64,000 nucleotides of DNA from Nitrosopumilus sp. (GTDB taxonomy: Archaea > Thermoproteota > Nitrososphaeria > Nitrososphaerales > Nitrosopumilaceae), in assembly GCF_025698945.1 (NCBI RefSeq), contig NZ_JAILWM010000001.1:620001-684000 (forward strand). Reading direction: 5' to 3'. A program made the position numbers and the translations under genes. The notes under the pieces were generated by a model. It had not been told where the DNA came from. It was given only the letters and a program-made list of their open reading frames with translations, and did no database searches. Below are positions 37,174 through 45,204 of the stretch, piece after piece. Positions within the stretch are counted from its first letter, which is position 1. Each line of letters opens with the position of its first letter.

Positions 37174-38943
37174 ATGCTAAAATTTCAAAATAAAATTGCT
37201 CTTGTAACAGGTAGTGGTACAGGTATAGGTAAAGCCATTGCTACAAAATTTATTGAAAACGGAGCAAGTGTAATCATTCTTGGAAGAAGAAAAGAACCAC
37301 TCCAAGAAGCAGCAAAAGAGTTAGAATCAAAAATCCCTCAAGGTAGCGTGGCATCTGTTAAAATTTTTGCCGGAGTTGACGTAGCCGATGAAACAGCAAT
37401 GAATGAGATGTTTAACACTTTAAAAAATGAAAATACTACCGTTGATTATATTATTAATAACGCAGGAGTATCAGGTCCTGTAACTTGTTTTGCAAATGCT
37501 CCATTAGAGGATTTTAAAAGCACTGTAGCAATACACCTTACTGGGACATTTTGGGGTTCTGTTCAAGCACTAAAAGTAATGAAAGAAGGAGGAAAAATAA
37601 TTACAATTTCAACTTTCTTTACTGAAGAAAGACCCCTAGAGCAAAGACCTTACAGATTTAGAAGTCCATATACTGCATCTCAAGGTGCAAAAAACAGATT
37701 AGCTGAAGCAATGTCATGGGAGCTAACCGATAAAGGCATCATATCAATTGCAACAAATCCAGGCCCGGTTCATTCAGATAGAATTTACAAAACAGTTTAT
37801 CCAAAAGCAGCAGCAGAGTTTATGAGAGTTAGTGGTTTTGAAGATCTTTCACCAGTAGAAGTAGATAAAGCCAATAGAGAATTACTAGAATTATTAGGCG
37901 AAGATGATAATACAATCAAAGAAGGGATTGCAAAAGCAGCAGCAAAACTTGCAAATGGTAAAGACGTATCCAAATTAACTGAGACATTTACAAATCTACT
38001 AAACAAAATCCAAACAATTGCAGAAAAAGTGCAAAACAACACATCACATATGATTGCAAACAGAGAATTTCTTTCACAAGGTCAAGTTGCAGAATCAGTT
38101 TTGAATTTGTGTGATGATGAGATTGCAAAGATACTAAACGGCAAAGTGATTCCTGGAGACAGGGTCTTCTATCCAGTAAAACCACACATTGGAACCACAA
38201 CTCCGGGTGTTCATCAACCAGACTTTGCGGGAAAAGCAATCGTGTTAACAATAGATGCAACAGATAAGGCAGATGCAGACAGAGTAGAATTTTTGGCCCA
38301 ACATATTGTGGAGAATGGTGGAAAAGTAGCTTGTTTTATTTCAGAGTCAACCCCAAAAGAACTCCAAGAGCAGATTAGCAGTAAATTTCATTCACATGTA
38401 GTAGATATTAGAAATCCAGGAGATGTAGAAAGATGGCTAAATACTGCCAAAACCAACATTGGAGAAATATTAGCAGTAATTCATGTCACTGGAAAACTAC
38501 CAGAAATATCAAAATTAACTGAACAAACAAGGGCAAAATGGGAAGAACTAACAGCAAAATTCATTTTGACTCCTGCAACAGTCGCACAAAGAGCACTTGA
38601 ACACTTTGTTCCAGGAGGAGCAAAAGATCCAAGATTATACAAAGATGCCAAAGGTGCAATCATGATAATTGGTCCGGATTTACCAGTAGACCGTAAAGTT
38701 ACAGGTACACAAAGAGCTCAAGTTGAAGTTTTCAGAGGAGCGCTAAGACCATTTACAACAACTGTAAATCAAGAATTAAGTGATGTTCTAAATTCTAAAA
38801 TTAGATTATTTACAATATTCCCAGGAACTGTTACAGGAACAGAACCTAGCAATCAACGAATTGCAGATGCACTAAATTTCCTCGTATCAGATAGTGCTGC
38901 TTCATCAGCAGAAGTAACTTTCTGTGTTGATGAATCAAGATAG
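37174..38943 (+). CDS. tandem short-chain dehydrogenase/reductase protein with altered catalytic site
   Basis: A 589-residue protein of two SDR-like halves. The first has the NAD(P) motif TGSGTGIG (12-19), NNAG (95-98) and catalytic Ser146 (IITISTFF). In the YxxxK motif it reads Tyr166-T-A-S-Gln170: the lysine codon position is CAA (37681-37683), and Lys173 lies one turn on. The second half (from about 340) keeps a Rossmann strand pattern but has no glycine motif. Two SDRs in this order match the N-terminal half of Chloroflexus malonyl-CoA reductase (my recollection). A role in malonate-semialdehyde or related chemistry is possible but unproven. Confidence 0.8.
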   Translation: MLKFQNKIALVTGSGTGIGKAIATKFIENGASVIILGRRKEPLQEAAKELESKIPQGSVASVKIFAGVDVADETAMNEMFNTLKNENTTVDYIINNAGVSGPVTCFANAPLEDFKSTVAIHLTGTFWGSVQALKVMKEGGKIITISTFFTEERPLEQRPYRFRSPYTASQGAKNRLAEAMSWELTDKGIISIATNPGPVHSDRIYKTVYPKAAAEFMRVSGFEDLSPVEVDKANRELLELLGEDDNTIKEGIAKAAAKLANGKDVSKLTETFTNLLNKIQTIAEKVQNNTSHMIANREFLSQGQVAESVLNLCDDEIAKILNGKVIPGDRVFYPVKPHIGTTTPGVHQPDFAGKAIVLTIDATDKADADRVEFLAQHIVENGGKVACFISESTPKELQEQISSKFHSHVVDIRNPGDVERWLNTAKTNIGEILAVIHVTGKLPEISKLTEQTRAKWEELTAKFILTPATVAQRALEHFVPGGAKDPRLYKDAKGAIMIIGPDLPVDRKVTGTQRAQVEVFRGALRPFTTTVNQELSDVLNSKIRLFTIFPGTVTGTEPSNQRIADALNFLVSDSAASSAEVTFCVDESR

Positions 38944-38946
38944 ATA

Positions 38947-39399
38947 ATGAAAAAAATTTCTGAATTAAAAGTTGGAGATAGTTTTTTTTCAACATGTAGT
39001 ATTTCAGACAAAGAGTTAGAAGAGTATCTCAACTTTTCAAGAGTGAAAAATGCATTTTTGGAACAAAAACAAAAAGGAGAACAACAGATAGTTTCAGGTA
39101 GAGCAATTTTATCAAGAATGGAAGGAGAATTTACAAGACTAAGTCAAATTTATGGAAATCATATTATTTTTCTAGGAACCGATGGAGATCCTGAATGGAA
39201 GAATAGAAACACTAGATTTCTAAAACCATTTTATACTGATCAAGTCTTGAAATTAAAATTTACAATTTCTCAAAAAGAAGACATAGATGATGAGTTTGGA
39301 AAAATAGCAGTAGATTTTGAGGGAACAACTCAAGAGAACGAAACAGTAGTACTTTCAAAGAGAAACATTTACAGAATCAAAAAAGAACCACCAAGATAA
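38947..39399 (+). CDS. hotdog-fold (MaoC-like) protein
   Basis: A 150-residue protein with the N-terminal 'LKVGDSFFSTCSISDKELEEY' start typical of MaoC/hydratase proteins, then 'QIVSGRAILSRMEGEFTRL' and a beta strand 'FYTDQVLKLKFTIS'. The expected Asp-x4-His hydratase dyad is not clear, so it may act as a thioesterase-like or non-catalytic partner. It begins 3 bases after the tandem SDR stop and is clearly coupled to it. Confidence 0.75.
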   Translation: MKKISELKVGDSFFSTCSISDKELEEYLNFSRVKNAFLEQKQKGEQQIVSGRAILSRMEGEFTRLSQIYGNHIIFLGTDGDPEWKNRNTRFLKPFYTDQVLKLKFTISQKEDIDDEFGKIAVDFEGTTQENETVVLSKRNIYRIKKEPPR

Positions 39400-39410
39400 T
39401 ACAAAACCGA

Positions 39411-39431
39411 GGAGCCGACTAGTCTCCTCAG
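39411..39431. terminator. hairpin between convergent genes
   Basis: GAGGAG (39411-39416) and CTCCTC (39426-39431) form a 6-bp stem, extended to 8 on the minus strand with a wobble. It lies in a GC-richer pocket of the 105-base convergent gap, so a bidirectional terminator is plausible. A small RNA cannot be excluded. Confidence 0.35.
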
Positions 39432-39504
39432 CCGTCAAATCCTAAGACTCAACGAACAACATGTATTACAAAATAAGTATAAAAATACAAATCAAAAACA
39501 GAGG

Positions 39505-40278
39505 CTAAAATCCAAAGAGTGGGAAATTTTCACTTAGGGAATCAAGAAATAGTTTTCCTGCTGCAATCAAGATTACAACTGATACTAGTATCTGCAGATA
39601 TCTCTCCTTTACATCAAGGGATAATCTTGCACCAACTAATCCACCAATAAAAGAACCAATTGCTAAAAATCCTGCTTGAAGAAAATCAGGATGTCCTAAC
39701 AAACTATGCACGACTACTCCTGATGATGATGCAAATAACAATATTAGTTGTGATGTAGGTGCCGCTTTTTTCATAGCCATACCCATTCCAACTACCATTA
39801 ATGGCACAAAGATTATACCGCCACCAATACCAAAGAATGAAGAAATTATTCCAGCAAAGAAACTAGCACCAACTGCAAATAACATCATTTGTTTTGATAA
39901 AATTTTATCTTTGGTTTGGATTTTCTTTCTCAAAAAAATGTACACAGCAGATGCAATCAATACAAACCCAAATAATATTTTAAAAACAATTGGAGTGACA
40001 TCAGTGGAAATCAGTGCACCCAAAACAGTTCCAGGAATAGATAACAATCCAAGTTTTAATCCCAAAGAAAATTCAATTCTCTTTTGCTTTGTGTAAGAGA
40101 TAGTAGACGCAATTGAATTGCTAAGAGCAGCAAAGAGGCTATTACTTGCTGCAGCAGTAGGTGGAAATCCTAGAAAAGTCAATACAGGAACAACTATTAT
40201 TCCACCCCCAAGGCCAATCATAGAACCTAAAATTCCCGCAGCAAATCCCAATAGAATTAGCCATAATTGATCAATCAT
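39505..40278 (-). CDS. TSUP (TauE/SafE) family sulphite/organic anion transporter
   Basis: A 257-residue integral membrane protein with about eight hydrophobic helices in two mirrored halves. Each half carries the TSUP signature: 'GFAAGILGSMIGLGGGIIVVP' and 'FFAGIISSFFGIGGGIIFVP'. The family exports sulphite, sulphonates or small anions; the substrate here is unknown. Start ATG 40278. Confidence 0.93.
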   Translation of the reverse strand: MIDQLWLILLGFAAGILGSMIGLGGGIIVVPVLTFLGFPPTAAASNSLFAALSNSIASTISYTKQKRIEFSLGLKLGLLSIPGTVLGALISTDVTPIVFKILFGFVLIASAVYIFLRKKIQTKDKILSKQMMLFAVGASFFAGIISSFFGIGGGIIFVPLMVVGMGMAMKKAAPTSQLILLFASSSGVVVHSLLGHPDFLQAGFLAIGSFIGGLVGARLSLDVKERYLQILVSVVILIAAGKLFLDSLSENFPLFGF

Positions 40279-40319
40279 TGTAATTCGTCAATCAACTAAT
40301 TTTGTAGTATATAATTAGA

Positions 40320-40955
40320 CTACTTTAGAACAATTAATGTCCAAAGATATGCATCTCCAGTTGCAGAAACTTCTAAAATAATCTTTTTTTGAGCCAAACC
40401 AGAAATTTCTGATTTAAGAGAAGAACTCTGATCAGATTCTGCAAAGTGTCTTTCTGCAGCATTAATCCATTCTTGTACTGTTTCAAAATTTCCAGGTTGT
40501 TTTTCTGCCCAACAATCACAAACTAGAGTTTCAATCATAGCCTCAAAAATAGCATCAACCTCATCTTTACTTGAATCTAAAAATGGAGATGATTCTATCA
40601 GAGCAACTGCCATAATGGGCCCTCCATTAATGGTTCCTCCCATATTGATATTGCCAATAGAGTCACCGTCAGAGTTGACAATAGCAGTAGTGGTACAATA
40701 TTCTACAAATTTCTGCACGTCATTTGAATCAAAATAAGTGCAGTATTGGTCTTTAGTGTGATCAGTGATTGCAGTAGGAGAAGACATTGTAATGTTTTGC
40801 ATTCCAAGTTTTGTCTTTATCTTCTCAGCATCATAAAAAGTAAAACCTTCATCAGTTAGTGGTGTAGGGTTTGTATCTTCAGAGATCAACATTAATGACA
40901 AAGAAAGTACTGCTGCAATGCCAAGGATTACAGGAATTAAAATTAGTTTATTCAC
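40320..40955 (-). CDS. membrane-anchored extracytoplasmic protein, 211 aa
   Basis: One N-terminal helix (LILIPVILGIAAVLSLSLMLI) is followed by about 185 extracytoplasmic residues. The domain holds six cysteines including YCTYFD, YCTTTA and a CDCW cluster, so disulphides or metal binding are possible. It also has a 'GNINMGGTINGGPIMAVALI' stretch. Family not recognised. It is in a same-strand row with the DUF192 gene. Confidence 0.7.
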   Translation of the reverse strand: MNKLILIPVILGIAAVLSLSLMLISEDTNPTPLTDEGFTFYDAEKIKTKLGMQNITMSSPTAITDHTKDQYCTYFDSNDVQKFVEYCTTTAIVNSDGDSIGNINMGGTINGGPIMAVALIESSPFLDSSKDEVDAIFEAMIETLVCDCWAEKQPGNFETVQEWINAAERHFAESDQSSSLKSEISGLAQKKIILEVSATGDAYLWTLIVLK

Positions 40956-40996
40956 TAATAGTAATTTTTAGCATCTTAAAATAAGGCTTTGGAATT

Positions 40997-41488
40997 TTAG
41001 ATCGAAATAATAGTCAAAACAGAATCTTTTGTAATGTTATTTTGCTCAACAAATCCTGCCGTGACCTCTAAAACATAAGTTGCTTCATTGTCAGGAACAA
41101 TACTTTGACAAGTTGTGATTTCTAATGCAGTTCTACACGGAGTGATATTAGTTTCAATATGAACAACTTTACCATCATCATCAAACCAAATCATATCTAG
41201 TGGGAATTGCATGTTTAACATCCAAAGAGAGTAAAGCCCAGGTTGATCAAATACAAAGATCATTCCTTGATCATATGGTAATTGATCTTGAAACATCAAT
41301 CCCCTCACACGTCGAGGTTCAGTATCAGCAATTTGCACTTCAAGTGGAATGTCATCAATTTTGATAGTACCTCTTGGAAATTCAACTGACTCTAATTTAC
41401 TCTCACTTGGTAGCGACAGTATTCCTACCACACCAATTATCACAGCAGCAATAGTAATTGGAATTAATGCTTGAGCCCTTGTAGTCAT
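40997..41488 (-). CDS. DUF192 family exported protein
   Basis: A 163-residue protein with an N-terminal anchor (ALIPITIAAVIIGVVGILSL). The DUF192 core 'RVRGLMFQDQLPYDQGMIFVFD', 'SLWMLNMQFPLDMIWFDDDGKVVHIE' and 'YVLEVTAGF' is complete. It is probably a small extracytoplasmic domain of unknown function, found in many archaea and bacteria. It is next to another anchored protein gene on the same strand. Confidence 0.9.
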   Translation of the reverse strand: MTTRAQALIPITIAAVIIGVVGILSLPSESKLESVEFPRGTIKIDDIPLEVQIADTEPRRVRGLMFQDQLPYDQGMIFVFDQPGLYSLWMLNMQFPLDMIWFDDDGKVVHIETNITPCRTALEITTCQSIVPDNEATYVLEVTAGFVEQNNITKDSVLTIISI

Positions 41489-41526
41489 AATCTAAATTCT
41501 CCTAGTCCTATTAAAAACCAAGAGTG

Positions 41527-41877
41527 TTAAAAAACAGAATTCTTAAAATCGTTAATTGATGAAATTGTATTCTTTGTTTGATGACCAATATCATGTATGG
41601 TAGTACCGTTGTATTTTTTGTCAAGATATCTTCCGGCTACTATCATGGGGGCACCAATTGCACATGTAACACCAGTAGGTTCAGGAATCCATAGCATCAA
41701 AAATCCTATTTTTTGGAGTTTTTTACCAGGTGCTGGTGCTTTTTGAAGTGCACCTAAAGAAGAACCAGTATGTTTATCATCAATTTTGGCAATATCAGAA
41801 TACAAATTTGCTCGACGATGGGCAGAGCCAGATAATTTTTTAATTTTATCTAGTCGTTCCTTTAGGGGATCAACCAT
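41527..41877 (-). CDS. hypothetical protein, 116 aa
   Basis: The basic, helical N-terminal half (DPLKERLDKIKKLSGSAHRRANLY) is followed by a weakly hydrophobic stretch (IGFLMLWIPEPTGVTCAIGAPMIVAGRYL) that could be a peripheral membrane segment. Contains one Cys. Not recognised; start ATG 41877. Confidence 0.65.
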   Translation of the reverse strand: MVDPLKERLDKIKKLSGSAHRRANLYSDIAKIDDKHTGSSLGALQKAPAPGKKLQKIGFLMLWIPEPTGVTCAIGAPMIVAGRYLDKKYNGTTIHDIGHQTKNTISSINDFKNSVF

Positions 41878-42012
41878 TCCAGTTACTGCTTTAAAGAAAA
41901 TTAGTTAAGAATCGAAGATCAATATCTGTCACATCCAAGTCAACAAAGAGTAACCATGGCTAGCAGAAGAGACACTCAATTATACTAGCTTTGATTTAGT
42001 TACAAGAAATAG

Positions 42013-42477
42013 ATGAAATCCAAAAATACAAAGAGACTAGATTCAATTAAAGCAGCTCATCAATCAGAAAGAACTCGTTCTAGTACAAGAATGGAAGATT
42101 ATTTGGAAATTATTTCAGAACTAGTAGAATTAAAAGGATATGCAACTACACTAGACATTTCCAGATACATGCATGTTAGTGCACCAAGTGTTACAAAAAT
42201 GCTTCAAAGATTAGACGAGAATGGGTTCTTAGAATATGAAAAGTATCATGGAATAAATCTTACAAGTAAAGGTTCTGAGATTGCTAAAGGCATAAGACAA
42301 AAGCATGGTATTTTATTAGAATTTTTTGAGATATTAGGCATCGGGTATGATACTGCAAACCAAGATACAGAAGGAATAGAACATCATCTAAACCCAAAAA
42401 CAATAAAGCAGTTAAGAAAATTTATTACTTTTCTAAAAGCAAATCCAAAAATTATTGAAAATTTTAAAAATCTCTAA
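42013..42477 (+). CDS. DtxR/MntR family metal-dependent regulator
   Basis: A 154-residue protein: N-terminal winged helix ('YATTLDISRYMHVSAPSVTKMLQRLDENGFLEYEKY', recognition helix PSVTKMLQRL) then the DtxR metal-binding/dimerisation domain ('EIAKGIRQKHGILLEFFEILGIGYDTANQDTEGIEHHLN'). The His/Glu positions could bind Mn or Fe. It controls metal uptake in relatives. It overlaps the convergent PIN-ATPase gene by 14 bases. Confidence 0.93.
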   Translation: MKSKNTKRLDSIKAAHQSERTRSSTRMEDYLEIISELVELKGYATTLDISRYMHVSAPSVTKMLQRLDENGFLEYEKYHGINLTSKGSEIAKGIRQKHGILLEFFEILGIGYDTANQDTEGIEHHLNPKTIKQLRKFITFLKANPKIIENFKNL

Positions 42478-44284
42478 GAACTAATTTAATTTCGTTTTTA
42501 GTTGATGCGTTATTCATTATACTTCGTGCAATATCAGAACGTTTGGGAATTTTTATCTGTCCCTTCTTTCCAATTCGCAATGAACCTAGATTTCTCCCAT
42601 TAACATAAACATCAACATACATAGAGGTATACTCTCGATTAACTGTCAGAAGGAATGAAGTTTTTGATTCTGAAAAAGTGAATTGTAAATCATTATCAGA
42701 TTCTATAGAGTCATCAGAATTTTTTTCTACAACATCAATGTGTACTTTGAGAAATTTTTCTATCTCATTGATATTTGAGCCTCCCTTCCCAATTATGGAT
42801 GCAATGTTGTGCTCATTTACAAGGACCTTAACTCTATTATCAGATAAAATTTCAACTTCTACATGAGGATCATATTTTCTAAACACCTCCTTTATCTTAT
42901 CTTCGGCAAGTTTTTCAATCCCAATTTTTTGGGTTTTTTTACTTACTGGAACAATTACATTTTCTTCTCCAAAAGTGTAAATTTCATGCTCTAATTCCTT
43001 ATCTTCAAAATTTCTAATCTCAATTACAGGCCTTGCAAGATCTGATTCAGTCATACCTGTAGGAACCTTGACTTTTAGTTCTAATTCATAGACTTTTGCA
43101 ATCTTTCCATCTTTGATAAAGACTACAGTATCCAAAATATTTGGAATTATTCCAAGTTCAATTTTTCCAATAAATCTCTGAATGGCATCTAATGGAGAAT
43201 TTGCATGGACAACACCAACCATCCCAACGCCAGTTAATCGTAAATCTGCAAATGTTCTAAAATCCTCTCTTCGTCTTACTTCATCAAAAATAGTATAATC
43301 TGGACGAACAAGCAGCAAAATATCGGCAGTATTATCAAAGCTTCCTTCCAATTTACTATATTGTGTAATTCCTGAATTTACTTGCAAATCTCGAGGAGAT
43401 TCAAATGTTTTAACAATTTTTCCCAGACTATGGTAATAATTTGCAAGACCAGAGGCAAGTGTGCTTTTACCAGATCCTGGGGCACCAGAAATTACAATTC
43501 CTTCAGCACTATTAGAGAATCTATCCATTAATTGTTCAGATAAATCATAATCATCCAAAGATAATTTCACTATCGGATGAACAATGGTTATTTCAAAAGA
43601 TTCTGAGAAAGGAGGATGGGTAATTGCAATGCGATAATCTTCATGTTGAATTACAGAAGCTCCAGTCTTTGAGATTTCAATGGTGCTTGAATCAGAGATA
43701 TTTGCAACATCTAGTATTTGAGAAGAGATCATTTCCAAATAACTCCTAGTCAGTAATGTATCATCAATCTGAGTTAAGATAAAATTTCCAGGTTTTCCTT
43801 TTTTTGCAAGTGGGAATTGATTTTCTTTAAGATGAACACTCATGGTTTCAGAATCAAAGAATTTTATAAATTCCATTTTTGTATCTTTGATAAGGGATTT
43901 TAGGAATATTGTTTCCACACCCTCAGCTTGAGCAACTAAATGCTGAACATTATCAGATGTGTAAAGTATCGATTCAGTCTGTTTAGCTAAATCGATAATC
44001 AAAGCATCAATTCTTCCACTACCTGCAAGTTTAATGTCATCATTAGATGGGTGCACTCCCTTTATGGTTATGGTAATACCAAAACTCCCTGATAGTTCTT
44101 TTAGTTTTCTAATTTTTTCTAATCCAACAAATCCCTGCTCTTTTTTACCTGAAGCCTGAGATTGTAATTCATCAAAGACGGCCTGAGGAATTATTATTTC
44201 GGCATTTCGGATTGAACCGGACTCAATTTGTGCAATCAATTGCCCATTAATGATTACGCTTGTATCAGATACTATTTTAGACAA
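42464..44284 (-). CDS. PIN-domain ATPase with KH domain (PINA-like)
   Basis: A 606-residue archaeal protein. PIN domain at 1-135 with acidic residues Asp7, Asp38/Glu39, Asp93 and Asp111 for ribonuclease activity. The ATPase domain has Walker A GAPGSGKST (267-275) and a 'TIFDEVRRREDF' Walker-B-like segment. A KH domain with GKGG ('IASIIGKGGSNINEIEKFLK') follows, then a C-terminal beta domain. This architecture matches PINA, a hexameric ATPase/helicase of archaea involved in DNA repair with Hjc. Start ATG 44284. Confidence 0.93.
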   Translation of the reverse strand: MSKIVSDTSVIINGQLIAQIESGSIRNAEIIIPQAVFDELQSQASGKKEQGFVGLEKIRKLKELSGSFGITITIKGVHPSNDDIKLAGSGRIDALIIDLAKQTESILYTSDNVQHLVAQAEGVETIFLKSLIKDTKMEFIKFFDSETMSVHLKENQFPLAKKGKPGNFILTQIDDTLLTRSYLEMISSQILDVANISDSSTIEISKTGASVIQHEDYRIAITHPPFSESFEITIVHPIVKLSLDDYDLSEQLMDRFSNSAEGIVISGAPGSGKSTLASGLANYYHSLGKIVKTFESPRDLQVNSGITQYSKLEGSFDNTADILLLVRPDYTIFDEVRRREDFRTFADLRLTGVGMVGVVHANSPLDAIQRFIGKIELGIIPNILDTVVFIKDGKIAKVYELELKVKVPTGMTESDLARPVIEIRNFEDKELEHEIYTFGEENVIVPVSKKTQKIGIEKLAEDKIKEVFRKYDPHVEVEILSDNRVKVLVNEHNIASIIGKGGSNINEIEKFLKVHIDVVEKNSDDSIESDNDLQFTFSESKTSFLLTVNREYTSMYVDVYVNGRNLGSLRIGKKGQIKIPKRSDIARSIMNNASTKNEIKLVLRDF

Positions 44285-44388
44285 GTTTACTCTTCATATT
44301 ACCTTAAAGACAAGACCCTAAATTACTTTGTTAAAACATTCAATAATTAATTCAGGGATTGTTACTTTAATTATACAAATTAGGAGGA

Positions 44389-44748
44389 TTATTGTGCAAT
44401 TTCTGTAATGGTTTTTAACACTCCGTTAAAATCAAAAGGTTTTGAGATATAAGATGATGCACCACACTCTAAGCATTGATTAATTACTTTTTGATCATCG
44501 CTTGCAGTAATTAGAATAATTTTTGCGTTAGGATCATATGCAATCACTTCCTTAACAACAGTCAGACCATCTTTACGAGGCATTGCCAAATCCAATAATA
44601 AAATTTGAGGATTATGTTTTTGATAAAGTTCAACAGCTTCTGCTCCATCAATTGCTTCTGCAATAACATTATGTTCACCAATAGACAAAATATCTTTTAA
44701 GACCAGTCGGATTGCATCAGAATCATCAGCAATCAGGATATCGGCCAT
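44389..44748 (-). CDS. CheY-like response regulator receiver protein
   Basis: A 119-residue single receiver domain from ATG 44748 (an in-frame ATG at 44769 adds seven odd residues). Asp8/Asp9 acid pocket, phospho-acceptor Asp53 (LLDLAMP), Thr in 'ITAS' and Lys in 'ISKPFDF'. It has no output domain, so it acts by protein interaction. It lies 33 bases after the Hpt gene, with the sensor kinase divergent beyond. Together they look like a phosphorelay. Confidence 0.94.
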   Translation of the reverse strand: MADILIADDSDAIRLVLKDILSIGEHNVIAEAIDGAEAVELYQKHNPQILLLDLAMPRKDGLTVVKEVIAYDPNAKIILITASDDQKVINQCLECGASSYISKPFDFNGVLKTITEIAQ

Positions 44749-44781
44749 AGGTGTTCTACTATAATTCAATATAAAAAATAT

Positions 44782-45144
44782 TTAGAGGCGTTCATTTGAC
44801 AAAACCTGTTCAATTCTCTGAATTATTTGACTTAATTCATAATTAGGCTCATTAAGAGAATGTCGCATGTCATCTACAACAGGACTTAGGATGATGAAAA
44901 TATTTTCATACTGAGTACCAGAGATCATGTTTTTAAAAAGTGAATCAAGAGATGCAGATAGCATCCCTAACTTCTCTTTGCCCATCATTGGTGCTAGACC
45001 CTTGATTTTGTGTGTGTGTATTTGAAATTTTGAAGCATTTCCAAAAACATCATCATCGGTTTTGCATGAATTCATGATTTTTTCAATTTGCGCAATATCA
45101 GAGGCAATCTCATTTGTGGCAACCTCAATAAATTCATCATTCAT
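44782..45144 (-). CDS. histidine phosphotransfer (Hpt) domain protein
   Basis: A 120-residue all-helical protein. The motif 'HTHKIKGLAPMMGKEKLG' carries the HxxKG signature with phospho-His45 and the usual following Gly-rich turn. It should shuttle a phosphoryl group between a kinase and a receiver. Followed on the same strand by the CheY-like gene; divergent from the kinase at 45205, 60 bases apart. Confidence 0.85.
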   Translation of the reverse strand: MNDEFIEVATNEIASDIAQIEKIMNSCKTDDDVFGNASKFQIHTHKIKGLAPMMGKEKLGMLSASLDSLFKNMISGTQYENIFIILSPVVDDMRHSLNEPNYELSQIIQRIEQVLSNERL

Positions 45145-45204
45145 TATTAATTACTAAACAAAATTTACCATTATTTTTATACTCTATGCAAAGTCTTAGG
45201 GTTT

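Noticed and set aside
39400-39504. tRNA or C/D-box sRNA in the GC-richer gap
   Set aside because: It lacks tRNA T-loop and acceptor pairing and I see no C box (RTGATGA); only a terminator-like hairpin is supported.
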